Below, piece after piece: positions 51,341-63,125 of a DNA stretch of 64,000 bases (positions within the stretch are counted from its first letter, which is position 1; every line of letters begins with the position of its first letter). Location: positions 63,601,322-63,665,321 of the forward strand of contig NC_086250.1 in assembly GCF_021018805.1 (NCBI RefSeq). Direction: 5' to 3'. The DNA is from Prinia subflava (lineage: Eukaryota; Chordata; Aves; Passeriformes; Cisticolidae). The translations under genes were made by a program, and so were the position numbers. A model generated the notes under the pieces. The model was not told the DNA's origin. It was given only the letters and a program-made list of their open reading frames with translations, and did no database searches.

Positions 51341-51388
51341 TCCCCCAGTTTGGGGGAGTTGGGGGAGGGTTGAGAGGCAGTGTGGGGG
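51341..51388 (+). other. G-rich foldback with G-quadruplex potential
   Basis: CCTCCCCC in the span 51339-51346 is complementary to GGGGGAGG at 51361-51368, so a hairpin can form over the intervening CAGTTTGGGGG. On the + strand four G tracts, GGGGG (51352), GGGGG (51361), GGG (51367) and GGGGG (51384), could instead stack as a G-quadruplex with one long loop of 14 bases. No gene start is visible near it. Confidence 0.5.
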
Positions 51389-53344
51389 TTTTTTTTGTTT
51401 GTTTTGTTTTCTTTTTCATGGACTTTATTCAGGCTTGGCCTTAATTAGATTGTCTCAGGAAATTTACGGTCCCTTGTAGTTGGCAGTAATTGGCTGTTAC
51501 ACAAACACAACCACAGATGCACTGAGTTGGATTCTTCTGCTGATTCCTATATTCCTATTCCCACTTTCTCCATTCACCCAGTGGCATATCACTGATTTAC
51601 ACCACTGAAAATAGTCAAATGATATCCATCTGTCGTCTTCACAGACACACCCTGGTTGCTTCTCTCGTTAAATGACACATTTTTTAATTGTCATTTCTGT
51701 AGGTATCTGGTCCCAAAGTAACTAAAGCAGGGGCTGTGGTGGCAGGGAGGGACAGGACAGGGATAGAAGAGAGGGTCTGTACCAGCCATGGGTCTGCAGA
51801 GTAAACCACCTGTTGGCAGAAGTCTCAGTTCTGCCCAAGGACTGCTGCAGTTACTCAGTGTTAATTCATCAGAAAATAGTAAAGGTGAAGGTGCATGCTG
51901 GGTTTCTTTCACTAAAGTCACAACTACAACCATGCTATGAAATAGGAACTGTTCAGCCCAGTTGCTGATAAAAGATGCATCTAGTAACTTCTACATACAG
52001 CTAGGACATACAGGCAGCATGCCTTACAATTTTGTTACATCTACATTTCATCTACAGCGTCAAAAACATCAGCATATAACCAGTGCAGATGCATATAACT
52101 GGGCTCAGACACAAGCTGAATGCTGAAATTAATGTGAAAGCCTACTTCATTTCATCACTTTTGGATCTGCAATATGGAATGAAAATTTAACTGCCAGGTC
52201 ACTAGTCAGCAGATCTTTTTATGCTGTATGTTATTCAAGGAATATCAAATTTTGTCACAGAAATGTGAAGTATGTTGGATGTAAGTTCACAGTAGACATT
52301 GTTTCATAACATTGCTGACCTGGATATGAGATGGTGGAAAAGCTGCAATTATCTAGTAAATAATTAACACTACTAGTAAAAGAAACTTTTTTCTAGGACT
52401 TTACATTAACATGAATATATGAAAAAAGAGGTGAAGAAACAAGCAGAAATGTTATAAACTATGAAGAAATTCATTGCAACTGAGAGATGAGTGGAGATTG
52501 AAAACATTTTCATAGACTTTACTGAGCAGATGTCTTACCATTTGGGTTCAGCACTTTTCATACTCTAAAATCAAATCACATGAGGGCCTTTGGAAAGCTG
52601 AGTTTTCAGGCTGTTTCCCCTTGTGATCTGTCAGAAGTTTTCCATTAAGAAGTAAAACCCTGGACTGGGTCTGTTAAGATCATGATTCTGATCTCAGTTC
52701 TTTCCTCCCTCTCTAATAAATGACCTTTCATAAGGATTTCTTCACTACTGATAATCTGTTTTTTTCTTACTCCATAATTTTTTATTGTCAGTGTCATTTT
52801 TTTTTCCTGCCTGTTTCCTCAAAATAGTTGTAACTTCCCTGGAAAATTCACAGCTTTCTTGAACTGGAATGAGATTTCACTTCAAGGAAACTTTTCTCCC
52901 TGCACACTTCAGCCCCAAAACTGTGGGCTCTCCCTAGGAGCTGTGCTTCCAAATACTCCCTGCCAGCCTCTGGGCATGCCTTCCTGGGCTGCTGTTTCAA
53001 ACTGCAGAGCTTGCCCTGCAGTGCTGCCAGCATTGCTTGGCACCACGCGGTCCTGGGACACACCAGCATCACTCCCAAGCTGTGCCCCCTGCTCTGTGCA
53101 GCCACCAGAGGACAGATGCAATCCTGACTTTGGGGAGCAGCTCAGGTACAACATGTATCTTCCACAGTTATCCACTTTCCCAGTCAAAAGGCCATAATTC
53201 AGGCAACATTTGTGATTTGGCTGTTGATGGGTACAGCTGGGAGCCGTACGCATACAGGACCTGAATACAGAGCCTGAGTTTGGCACAGGCTTTGCTGGAG
53301 GAAGCTGCATCCCTGTTCTACTTCCTGACCTCACATATCATCAT

Positions 53345-53602
53345 GAGAAAAGAGGGAAAGGCCACAAGTTGCTGCAAGGTGGTTTAGATTGGATACAAGG
53401 AAACATTTCTTCACTGGAAGGGTGGTCAGACATTGGAACTCAGGGAAGTGGTGCTTTCACCCTTCCTGAAGTGTTCAAAAACCCTCTAGATGTGGTGCTT
53501 AGAGACATGGTCTAGTGATGGACTTGTCAGTGCTGGGTTAAATGTTGGACTTGCTGACCTTATAGGTCTTTTCCAACCCAAATGACACTGGGATTCTATT
53601 CA
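53345..53602 (+). mobile_element. CR1 LINE 3' end, sense orientation
   Basis: GAGAAAAGAGGGAAAGGCCA, then CAAGTTGCTGCAAGGTGG, TTTAGATTGGATACAAGGAA, 'TTTCTTCACTGGAAGGGTGG', 'ATTGGAACTCAGGGAAGTGG', 'AAGTGTTCAAAAACCCTCTA', 'GATGTGGTGCTTAGAGACAT' and 'GTTGGACTTGCTGACCTTATAG' follow the CR1 3' end in order. It closes with GTCTTTTCCAACCCAAATGA and GATTCTATTCAT. About 258 bp remain, truncated at the 5' end. It is less worn than the copy at 32386. A GC-richer islet (52870-53330) lies directly upstream but does not look like CR1. Confidence 0.94.
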
Positions 53603-55526
53603 TATAAGTGGGACCCTGTAGGACCAAGAACTTATTTAACAGTTGAGTGACAGAAAAGTGTTTAACCTTGCCATGAAGGAGCTCTGTATCTCCAGGAGGT
53701 CTGAGGAAAGTTTGGAACTGTCAGGGTATGAGACTCAACTGCTTCCCCACAGGCAATCTGAGCTCCAAGGAGGAGCTCAGCAGGAACTCTGTGCTGTATC
53801 ACAGAGTGCTCTGGGAATCTCACCCCTTACACTAGGGCCAAAAGTCCCCATAAATCGACCTGAATGACTGGGGGCAGGGATTGTAAAGCACTGGATTTAA
53901 GGATTCCAACTGCTTCTTAAATGTTTTCTCTTTTTTACTTGATAATATTCACAGCCTTTTGGATTGGATTCTGTTATGCCTAGGAATGATTTCAGAATGC
54001 ATCCTAAACCATGGGTCACAAAGTTTTTTTCATTCTTTCCACATTGCCAGTCTTCCTCACACAGAGCAACCCCTATGTGTCCTGCACTGTACAACCACAC
54101 ACTCAAAGGAAGGCAAGAGTAACAGAGCTCAGCTTTGTGGTTCACCACAAACATGACAACCCTGACTCCAAACCACCACTCCAAAGCAAAGCCTGGACTC
54201 AGTCTGGCACAGTGTGCGAGATTTATCTGAGTGGGTCTGACAACTGATATACTGGGATCAGCAGTGTCTAAGTTATATCAATTATATCAAGAAATCAATA
54301 AGCCTCAACCAATTACTCTGAACGAAGCTCAGGATGAGGGACAATCTTAGGACAGCAAAATAACTGAGACTGATGGGATCAAAGCAGACTACTAAACCAC
54401 TAGTGCTTAGTTTGCTGCTGGTGGTGGTTCATTTTAGGATGGTTGGCATTCTGAAAGCTTCATAAATACCTCTGTACACTGAATGGGAAAAGCAACATAT
54501 CTCTACAGTTGCATTTTGATCTTGCTCTGGTTTATATTATGTTTATTATTAAAGATCCTTCATGTTTTATGTTACTCTCATATGTTGTTTATGAATGGCT
54601 AACAGCTGATTATCGTCTGTGACGCAATTCAAGCAATGTATCATAAACACTTGAGAGCACATCTGTGCAAGATACAGAGAGTTACAGTCTATTGATCTGC
54701 TCCATGTTTTGGCAATTGACTGTGGCATTTGTTAAAGAAGGTACCATTACTTACCAGGAAAAAAGAACAGCATGGAGGGTGGAGAAAGGGCGAAGAAACT
54801 CCTGCAGTTTCCAGGCCAGGGCATGGACCTTTCTGCTCTCTCTCCTCATTTAGTGCAGCCTGGTCTAACTCTGATGGGTGTGATGCTGCCTTGAGGCATG
54901 CCTAACCCTCAGCTTTCTGCTCTTCAGGTGTTTGCCAGGGTAAGCTCAGTGCTGCAGCATGCAGAGGCTGTAAAGGTGAAAGCAGGGCTTGGTGTCTCTG
55001 AGCATCACATTCCATGTATGGGATATGAATATGGGATTGTTTCAGATTAAGATCAGCTGCTACAAAAGGTTTCCAGAGCCTGATTTCGGGGAGATGGAGG
55101 GGGCTTGGCTGCACACACTACATCATCCTAATACTGCCTACTCAGCTGCCTTACATGTTACAAGGACCTTGGGCCTGAAAGCTCTGGCCAAAAGCTCATC
55201 CATTTTAAACTAAGAGTTTAGTAGGAGATCAGAGTGTGGCCTTTCCAGCCTCCACGTTGAGGAGCAAAGCACAGAATGTGATTGATTCCTTCCTCAGCCG
55301 TGAGCCCACTGAGTGTTTAAGGTAAATGAACCTATTCATGGTAGAGACTGAGTCTATAATTTGAAGGGAGATTTTTTTTTTTTGCTAGAATATATCAGAA
55401 AGGAAACTGTTTAAAATAAGATCCAGGCATTCCAGTAAGAAAACAATTAACTAAAGATTTTAACAGAGCTTACGTTTTCCAATTCTGGATCGAATTATAA
55501 CTTCCAGTGTATGTCAGCCTACAAGC

Positions 55527-55547
55527 AAAAAAAAAAAAAAAAAAAAA
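55527..55547 (+). repeat. (A)21 homopolymer
   Basis: Twenty-one A residues after ACAAGC, continuing into CACACAG. No retroposed gene is recognisable before it. Confidence 0.93.
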
Positions 55548-56882
55548 CACACAGATTCTGATATATAAATCTGATATATATTATCCTCAATTGCCTAAAA
55601 AGTAGAAATTGTCTGGATAAACAAGGTAGTCCACACAATTTTTTACTTTGTCACTGAGTATTTGGAATTAATAGACACCATAGAGCTCTGCAATGAAATG
55701 TAAATAGAGCTATAAATATATGCATAATCTTTGCTAAGTCAAACGAGGTCCACTGAATATCCTATACTTGTCAAAGCTTTCCTAAAGACTGTACTTCCTA
55801 AAAGCCTTCTTATCCTCCAAGAAAGAGAAACTTTAATCATCAATGTAACAATTATAGATGCAGTATATACATAGCATTTTCGCTAGGTACAATACAGTTT
55901 TTAAAGTCTATTTTTCACTGGAATTTCATATATAGGAAAATATAAGACCTTTCTTTAATTTTCTTAAGTTCTCATTTTGCATCTGGGTATTTCTTTTCCC
56001 TCAGTATCAGATGGCTTCCATATTTTCACCCTTTTTAAAAAGTAATGAAACACTGAAAGACACAATGCAATCTTCATGCTCACATGGATAGAGCTTTAAA
56101 CTTTGACTCTCAATTTGAGTTTGGCTGCAAGAGCCCATGCAAACCCCAAATGAGTAATGCAGCATTTCAGGACCTGCATTCTTTATGAAATTTTGTGTTC
56201 ACCCTCCCTCCTTGGTTGCACTAAGGTCTCTAGGTAGTCAGTCCTGGCTATTTTGGATGCTCAGACCCACCTATAAAGGTCAAGTGATCAAGCTGTGTGG
56301 CCTAGAACAACAGTGTATCATGCAGAATATTAAGGATTATCCTGTTAATTTCATTCATGTGTGTGGTCCTGCAGATTTCCTGCCTGTTGTTTATATTATA
56401 CAGAATATTTTTTCTACTTACTCAGAATTTGATATAGACATAGTACCTCGTTCCTATTTAACTAATTAGGTCTTGCTTTCATCCATAAAGTCTTCACTAC
56501 TGAAGTTTAAGATCAAACTAGTTATGGAAGAATGAGTGTTTCTAGTGGAAGAATCATTTACTTTGAAATATTTGAGGGAAATGATTTGTGGTAAACATTT
56601 GTGTATTTATATGAGGACTTATAGCTGACCTTGATTACCCCAAGGGAAGTTTTATTCAAGAAAGTCCATATGTTTCAGTACTAGCAGAAGGAATAAAATG
56701 ACACATTTCATCTATTTTAGTTAAATAAACATCTTGTATGTCTTTTTATCTAAATTAATCTGTTCCATTTCACATGCATATAATTTCCCATGAAAAAAGT
56801 GACTCCACAAGCTCTCCAGAGAAGTAGTATTGCTAGTGATTGAAAATAAAAGAACAGAGGCCTTCCATCTGCCTACTTGTCT

Positions 56883-56930
56883 CTCTATCTATGTAAGAAC
56901 ATATTTATCTATTTATCTATCTATCCTCAA
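56883..56930. repeat. (TATC)n-like short tandem repeat
   Basis: TCTATCTATG, then ATTTATCTATTTATCTATCTATCC: about six interrupted TATC/TATT units. Confidence 0.75.
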
Positions 56931-57598
56931 ACTTTCAAGCCTTGCTATTCCTACACACAAGCCTTGTGTCAGATAATTTCCCATCCAAAAGAGTGGCAGG
57001 TTTGATTTGGATTTCTTTTGCCTTTATTTTACATTTAATCAGCTTCCACTACCTAACTTTGGTTTATTCTTTTTGTTTCTACTTTGTGTTTCTCCTGAAA
57101 ATGTACCCTCACTGTGTTGCTATTCATTCTCAGGTAGGACACCTCTGCCTCTTTTACCTCAGTTTTTGACATTCTTTCTCTTTTATAAGAGGTATAAATG
57201 GATTTAGTTACAGAGTAATTGTCTTATTCTCCTTAGAAAACACATCTCACTGTATGTCATGTTGCTTTTACATGTTTTCTTCACTGCAGTTAGTCTTGCT
57301 CTTTCCAGAAAACACTTCATTGTCCACACCTCTCAGATGCCTGAAAATCCCTATTGGTACAATTGTGTTGTAACTCTTCATCACCTTAAACTCTTATCTG
57401 TTAAAAGAGTCTTTCTGAGGCTTTAATTTTTCTTCTAGTCTTATGCCTCAGTCCTCTACTAAAAATAAATTTAAAACCCTGTCTTCTTCAGGTGTCCTCC
57501 TGGCAATCCATAAGGCTCTCCACAAAACTTGTTTAAAACAAATTGCTTTGTACATGCTCTTGTAGCTCCTGAGGCCCAGTCTAGCAAGCTGTGGAAGA

Positions 57599-57705
57599 GA
57601 ATCATGGAATCAATGGCAGAATCATGGAATTTGCTGAGTTGGACCCATCAGGATCATGGAGTCCAACCCTTGACCCTGCACAGGGGGCAGCAGCCCAGGG
57701 TCTCA
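57599..57705 (-). mobile_element. CR1-type 3' tail fragment
   Basis: Read on the + strand it starts with two variant terminal units (GAATCATGGAATC and GAATCATGGAATT). Then come TGCTGAGTTGGACCCATCAG, 'GATCATGGAGTCCAACCCTTG' and 'ACCCTGCACAGG', the antisense form of a CR1 subfamily tail ('GAGTTGGAAGGGACCC' type). The subfamily differs from the copies at 12501 and 25911. The 5' limit near 57705 is uncertain because the following GC-rich stretch (to 57890) no longer follows the family. Confidence 0.75.
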
Positions 57706-59515
57706 CTGCACAGCAGAGAGGTGGGCACAGCCTGTTCTTGTTTTGGCAGTGTCTTGGTGCCCACCCTGTGCATACCTGCCCCTTGCAGATCATTCCTTTG
57801 GCAGCACCTCTGCAGGACCCTTCTCCCATGAAGTTCCTTACAGGATCACCCCTTCCTCAGAGCCTGATAGCAAAAGACAGGCTGGGAACCTGAAGACCTT
57901 AGTGACAAGATTCCACCCTTTTTAGCACTGAAAATGCATTTAAACTAGACCAGATGTGTTCCTAAATGTAAAGATGAATGGGGAATAAAAACTTGTTTGA
58001 TTCTTGGTACTCACATTCATTTTTTAATTGAGAACAGTGATTTGTTCTAATTAAGAAGCTGTAATACTGTCATGATTTCTTTGGACCATGGTGATGTTGT
58101 TTATTTAACAAGATCATTTATAATAATTAAATTAAATAATTCCCAAATTAAACATCCACAAATGGAGGGAAAAAAATTAATATTTTTTCTGAACAAGTGA
58201 CCGAAATGCACTGTGACATTATCCTGATTCTAGTGCAAAATTCTCTTGTCTTCACTGTGGTTCAAAATATAGTGTGAAAGAAATAGGAATTAAAAAAAAT
58301 GGGAAAGGATATATTTTGTCTGAGGATTCTGTGTAATAATTATCCTGTGGGTAACAGGAAAATACAAGGCCATTTATTTTATCTATTTGTTTATTTCCAG
58401 TTAGTTAGAAGTATATTGTTCTGCCAAAAGCCTGAGTGCACAGACAAAGCCCTTTGTAAGAGATCTTGGGAATTAAACCAACTTCCATATACTGCAGAGA
58501 AAATAAACCTGTTATGAGAGACCTTACAGGAACAACCACTGAGCAGTGTCTGTCCTGGGGTGTGTGCACAGCTTCCAGGGTGATCAGCAGAAGGAATATG
58601 TGCATCCCTCTTTGTATCTCCTCAGCTCTGTGGATCTCCATAGAGCTTATACAAATCATCAGGATTAAAGAACAAAATCCAAACTCTACCAAAATTCCCT
58701 GAATACCTGCTGGTGCAAACTAGGACATTGTCTGGTTTCAGGTTTGCTTCTGAAACAGGTAATATCGCCCTAGGTTTCATAGAATTCTGTGAATTCTGTG
58801 CATATTTATGGGTCTCTTACATCTCTTTCTTGCACATAGCTGTCCCAGGATATAGTTTTTCAGATTTTTCTGACTTTACAATTTTTCCTCAAGGGCAAAA
58901 AAGATGGGAATGAAATGAGCTTCCACTCTACCTCAAAAGAGAGTCACTGACAAAATGGATTCAACCACTAAGAGTGCTGTAATTTCCTGTCAGTGCACTT
59001 TAGAATAGGCAAGATACAAGTTTATTTCTCTGGGGCAAAATAAGCACAGAGGCCACCAGTAGTGCAGTACAATGTGTACATTACCCAGAGCCAAGGACTT
59101 TACCTCAAAGCATGGATAGACAACTGAGCACTGACCTAATTCCATTGAGCATTATCCTAGAAGGCAATGTGTCTGCTCAGAGTGACAAAAATTTTGGCTG
59201 TCAGTTTTAACTTATCTCATGAGCCCTTTTATTTATTTCAATTTTAATCCAAATTTGTATTTTTACAGGGGAATGAATAGGGACCTTTTGTAAAGCAAGT
59301 TTCTTTATTAGGCCTTCTCATTTTAAAATATTGGGAAAGAAATAAGGCTTCCGTGACTTCCAGACAAATGAGATTTGGAATTTTAAAGTCTTTGACTTCC
59401 ACGTTGACCTTTCGTCACTGCTGAGTTGCTGTCAGCCATGCAAGACTTGACAGAACAAAAGTGGGATTAGATTTCAGAGACACTAACCACCATACTCAGT
59501 GGTTCTGACTCTTTA

Positions 59516-59752
59516 GTGCATGACCTGAGAAGTAATTCTGTCTTGCTGCCACATGGAAATATGCAGATCCTAAAATCAAGCTCATTAAAGTATTTAAATA
59601 AACAAGATGGAGAAGAGGAAGAAGTGGAAACAAATGAGCAGCAGCTAATAGGCTTGGCAGTTATGTGCCCTTCAGAAAATGATTATATGGATATTTCATC
59701 TCTTAAAAAGGGTTTTCTCATAAAACAGTCAAATACCAAAAGAACAGAGTGA
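59516..59752 (+). other. Unassigned 78-codon frame with acidic stretch
   Basis: The translation is not low in complexity and has an acidic segment (QDGEEEEVETNEQQ) in its middle and a lysine-rich end. No GT donor stands at its end and no family is recognised. AT-rich DNA with a purine-rich GAAGAGGAAGAAG stretch would give the same acidic run without selection. I list it only because it is the most protein-like short frame in the window. Confidence 0.08.
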
Positions 59753-60931
59753 AGGAAATTAATGGGTATGCTTAGAAAATAATAAAAAACCTCTCTTTAA
59801 TTACTTAGGTTGTTGTTAAAAGAGATGTGTTCTAAAGATATTTCATCTCTCCTAATTTCCTGTTTTAACTGGGTGTGATCTGTCCCTGAGTTTTTCAAGA
59901 ATGCCAGACTTGAAATCCAACATGATTTCCCATTCTCTGTTGAGCACTCATTGAAATGTTTTGAAATTAAACAAAATGTGTTTGAGGTGTCAGACAAACG
60001 AAATCAGAATTTCTCTTTGATCTGGAAATCCCAGGTGAGGAGGTTGTATCCATGGGCTGCAGATGTAGTCTATGCTTCCACATTCTCCTTCTGTAATCCT
60101 TACTGAAGCATAAAAGCAAAAAGCAGAAACAGCAGGTAAAGAAGAAAATACTAATTTGATTATTTCCCCTAAACTCTCTACAAGGAGATAGACTCAAGAA
60201 CAAATCTAAATTCCTCCCCAATCTCTGGGAGATCTGATGCTGTTCTGAAAGCCATGTCATTTAAGAAATGAGGTCTAGGTTTCAAATCTGAATTTCTCAC
60301 TTTGGATAAATATCCAGTGGGAAGTCCTCATTTGATTTTTTCTTGTATGAAAATGTAACTTAGATCAAGAGTATTCTCTCCTTTTCCAGTTCTACAGTGA
60401 AAACATCATATTCTGTATTTTCACACATGAAACTCAGCATCAGAGAGTCTGCTTTTCCAAATAATTAAAGAGCCCCTCAAAGAATGCTGAGATGGTTTTG
60501 CAGCTTCCAGTAATCAACTGAAGGAGCTGAAGCCACACATCACCAAGGCAGAACTGGTGCAAGTCCAAGGTGCTGCTTCAGATTTGTTCAAAACATTTTG
60601 ATAGGGCAATTTTGTCCTGGAAGACTCAGGATCAGATGTGATCTGCTGCAGCCACACAAAAGCAGCCCCAGCTCTGCCATGGCTCACACACCACAACTGA
60701 AACAAATCAAATAGCTGCTGCTGCTCTTCCTGCAGAGATGGAGCATCAGTGAATGTGGAGCTGCTGTGATTTGCTGTGGTTTTAAGGGAAACACTCCACT
60801 ATTAATAGCAAGTACTGGGCTCAAGGGTGGGAGATGCTGGGAGCCCTCCTGTCCTGTCAGATGTGACGGTCACCCACAGGGCTGTCCTGTGCTGGGGGAC
60901 AGCTCATCTGTGCCACAGTCACACATCTGCC

Positions 60932-60960
60932 ACCCTGAACACCCTGAACACTCTGAACAC
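60932..60960. repeat. 9-bp tandem repeat, three units
   Basis: ACCCTGAAC occurs twice in perfect copies (60932-60940, 60941-60949) and a third time as ACTCTGAAC (60950-60958). It is a small local slippage duplication. In one frame it would encode repeated Leu-Asn-Thr. Confidence 0.85.
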
Positions 60961-62670
60961 CAGCCCCACTCTCTGGGCCTTGGTCAAGCAAGCTCTTTCA
61001 GTAGCTGTGGCAAGGCTGTTATTTGCACAGATGTATGCACAGGCACAGGAGTGTTTTCTTAGAACTTTCTGGCCAATATCCAATTAATCTGTAACTGCAA
61101 AACCTCTATTTAGAAACTGCTTTCACTGTGGCCTTTCCTCACAAAATGTATTTTGGTCCTGTGTAAGTAGGATACATTAAATATAAAATAAATAATATAT
61201 AATAGTGCTCATGATATACAGTTAAACTAATTTCAAAAGCTTCTTTTGGTACTTTCTGCACATTCTGTTCCATTTCCACATACAGAAAAAAATCTATATA
61301 TTTCTAGTTGCAACTTCATTTAGTTCATAAAATAAAGAAAAAAAACTTAAAGAAATTTTAGATCCCTATTATAAACCAGATGCTTCTGATACTTTATATC
61401 TGGTATAACTCTTGGAAAAAGAAAAAAAAACTTTTTAGGAGGTTCATAGTAAATTTCAAGCTCTGTAAATTTTTTCTTATGGAAAAAAACCCAGGTGGTT
61501 TGAGATTTCTAACAAAGCAAAAGAATGAAAGCTTAATTTAAAATATGTTAAGACATTCTGTTTTGTGAGGAACAAATGTTTTGTTTCAACTTCTAGCTTT
61601 TAAAAGCATCTCAAACCTCCAAGAAACTCAGCTAGAAAATTGCTTCAAAGAGATTTATTTTAGAGCATTGAAATAACAATTTATTTCTTAACAAGATGAA
61701 TCCAAATTTACAAAGCAGTTCTGCAATGCTGAGTGTACATTTTTTCCTAGAAAATGCTAATGACTCCAACTCTAATCAGTTCACACCTGTGTAAAATGAG
61801 TGTAAGCAGATGTATAATGCTTCTGTAAGAATGTGGTATTGCTTCCACTCACAGGGGAAATCCTGGCTCCAGCAATGTCAAAGACAGTTTCTCAAACTCA
61901 TTTCTTCACACCTAATTCATGTTTCATCTTTAAGAATCTGAGATTTTACATTTGGCTAAATGTTGCTACTCTTATGGGTACAGTTGCCAAATCATTCACA
62001 TTAAATAAGCTTAGTAAAGCAACAATTCAGATTTCTTGCTTTATCAAGGGCCAAAATAGTGGTTCATGCCCTAAATATTTCCTGTCTAGACTACTATATT
62101 GGTCTTCTGGACAGATTTCCAACTTTTTTCCATTGTTGTTTCAAACTGAAATGTACAAAACTCTATAGCTTGTTTCTTCCTTTTCTAAGCTCTCAAGAAG
62201 GTGATGGGTTTGTTTTCTTGCCACATCATATTAGGAAAATATACCCCTGGTGAGGAATCAATCCTGTATTTATATTTGAATTGTGATTATATAAGAAAAC
62301 AGGAACTGATTCTACAAGCTAGTAGATCACAATAGATAATGACAAACTTGCTCCACTGGCCTCTGCAATATCCTATTTATTGCACTCTGATGAAAGATGA
62401 GGACACCCTGCATTCAGTGACTCAGTAGAGAGAGAGGTCAAATATTCAGCTGGCTTTCATTCATTCCTTTATTCTGGACATATTTAAGTTAACTTTCCCA
62501 CCTAAATTAACCATATCATAGCCAGGAGCAGCTCCAGATAATTATTTATATGGATAATCTTAGATCTCTTTTAGCCTTTTTAGGAAGCCTGTTCCAGTGT
62601 ACTGAGGGACTCTGATCCTGAACAAGACTAGAATAGGTGCTTAGCTTTTAGACAGCTGAATTAGATCAGA

Positions 62671-62691
62671 AGAATCCTCTCTCTCTCTCCT
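62671..62691. repeat. (CT)n short dinucleotide repeat
   Basis: CTCTCTCTCTCTCC in a short pyrimidine stretch. Confidence 0.7.
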
Positions 62692-63036
62692 TTGCTGATT
62701 AATGGATACTTTGTAATTTGTCAAGGATGCCTAAGAACTGTGGTGACTGTTCATGGAATGGTAAATTCGGATGTTTTCAGAGTGGCTGAACTTTTCATTA
62801 ATGATTAATAACCCATCATCTATTATCTTTAATAACAGATTGAGCTTGATGAAAGACAAAATTTATTACAATATTCAATAATTCTAGCCCAACCTTTACT
62901 TTAATATCTTGTTCTCTAGGATTTGACTGAATGATTCATCAACATCCATAGCGTACTTTTAGGTAATTAATTTTAAATTTTCCTATTTTCCTAAAACATT
63001 GACTTTTATTTCTTTGATGCATTTCTCCATGCACAA

Positions 63037-63125
63037 TTTCTTTCTATCTTTCTATCTTTCTGTCTTTCTGTCTTTCTGTCTTTCTGTCTTTCTGTCTTTC
63101 TGTCTTTATGTCTTTCTATCTATTT
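63037..63125 (+). repeat. (TTTCTATC)/(TTTCTGTC)n compound microsatellite
   Basis: The array opens with TTTCTATC units and passes into six consecutive TTTCTGTC units. Then comes one TTTATGTC, and it closes with TTTCTATC and TATT. The octamer is itself a TTTC plus TATC/TGTC pair. The variant with G sits only in the centre, as expected if TATC was ancestral and the TGTC octamer expanded later. Overlapping leucine/serine/phenylalanine-rich frames here (62999-63256) are translations of the repeat. Confidence 0.97.

Larger units (their letters stand above)
41901..53344. other. Gene-free unique DNA
   Basis: No exon or interspersed repeat is recognised over 11.4 kb. It holds several low-complexity tracts, three short perfect hairpins at 46.1-47.1 kb, a palindromic CRE at 47253 and a G-rich foldback at 51341. 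More GC-rich islets at 43140-43420, 44540-44880 and 52870-53330 carry overlapping frames on both strands (up to 141 codons, 52909-53334 -). None shows a domain I know. Confidence 0.5.
53603..57598. other. Gene-free unique DNA
   Basis: Frames of up to 95 codons (53897-54184 -, 56185-56469 +) lack recognisable domains. It contains an A21 run (55527-55547) followed by CACACA and by a short direct repeat of TCTGATATATA near 55557-55580, and a short TATC tract at 56883-56930. Confidence 0.5.
57706..63036. other. Gene-free unique DNA
   Basis: No exon is recognised. GC-richer islets at 57706-57890 and 60620-61040 carry overlapping frames of up to 100 codons on both strands, without known domains. 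A 78-codon frame with an acidic stretch lies at 59516-59752 (+). The rest is AT-rich. Confidence 0.5.

Noticed and set aside
52909..53334. 141-codon minus-strand frame
   Set aside because: Several frames on both strands are open here because the islet is GC-rich; no domain recognised and it ends at a repeat boundary.
57670..57690. CTCF-like motif (GCACAGGGGGCAGC)
   Set aside because: The left half of the motif is out of register by one base; the G-rich core alone is insufficient, and it lies in or beside a CR1 tail.
59516..59752. Candidate coding exon with acidic stretch
   Set aside because: No donor site at the end, no family resemblance, and the acidic run is explained by a purine-rich stretch.
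63037..63125. Regular repeats as a possible CRISPR-like array
   Set aside because: Units are contiguous octamers without spacers, in vertebrate DNA; it is a microsatellite.
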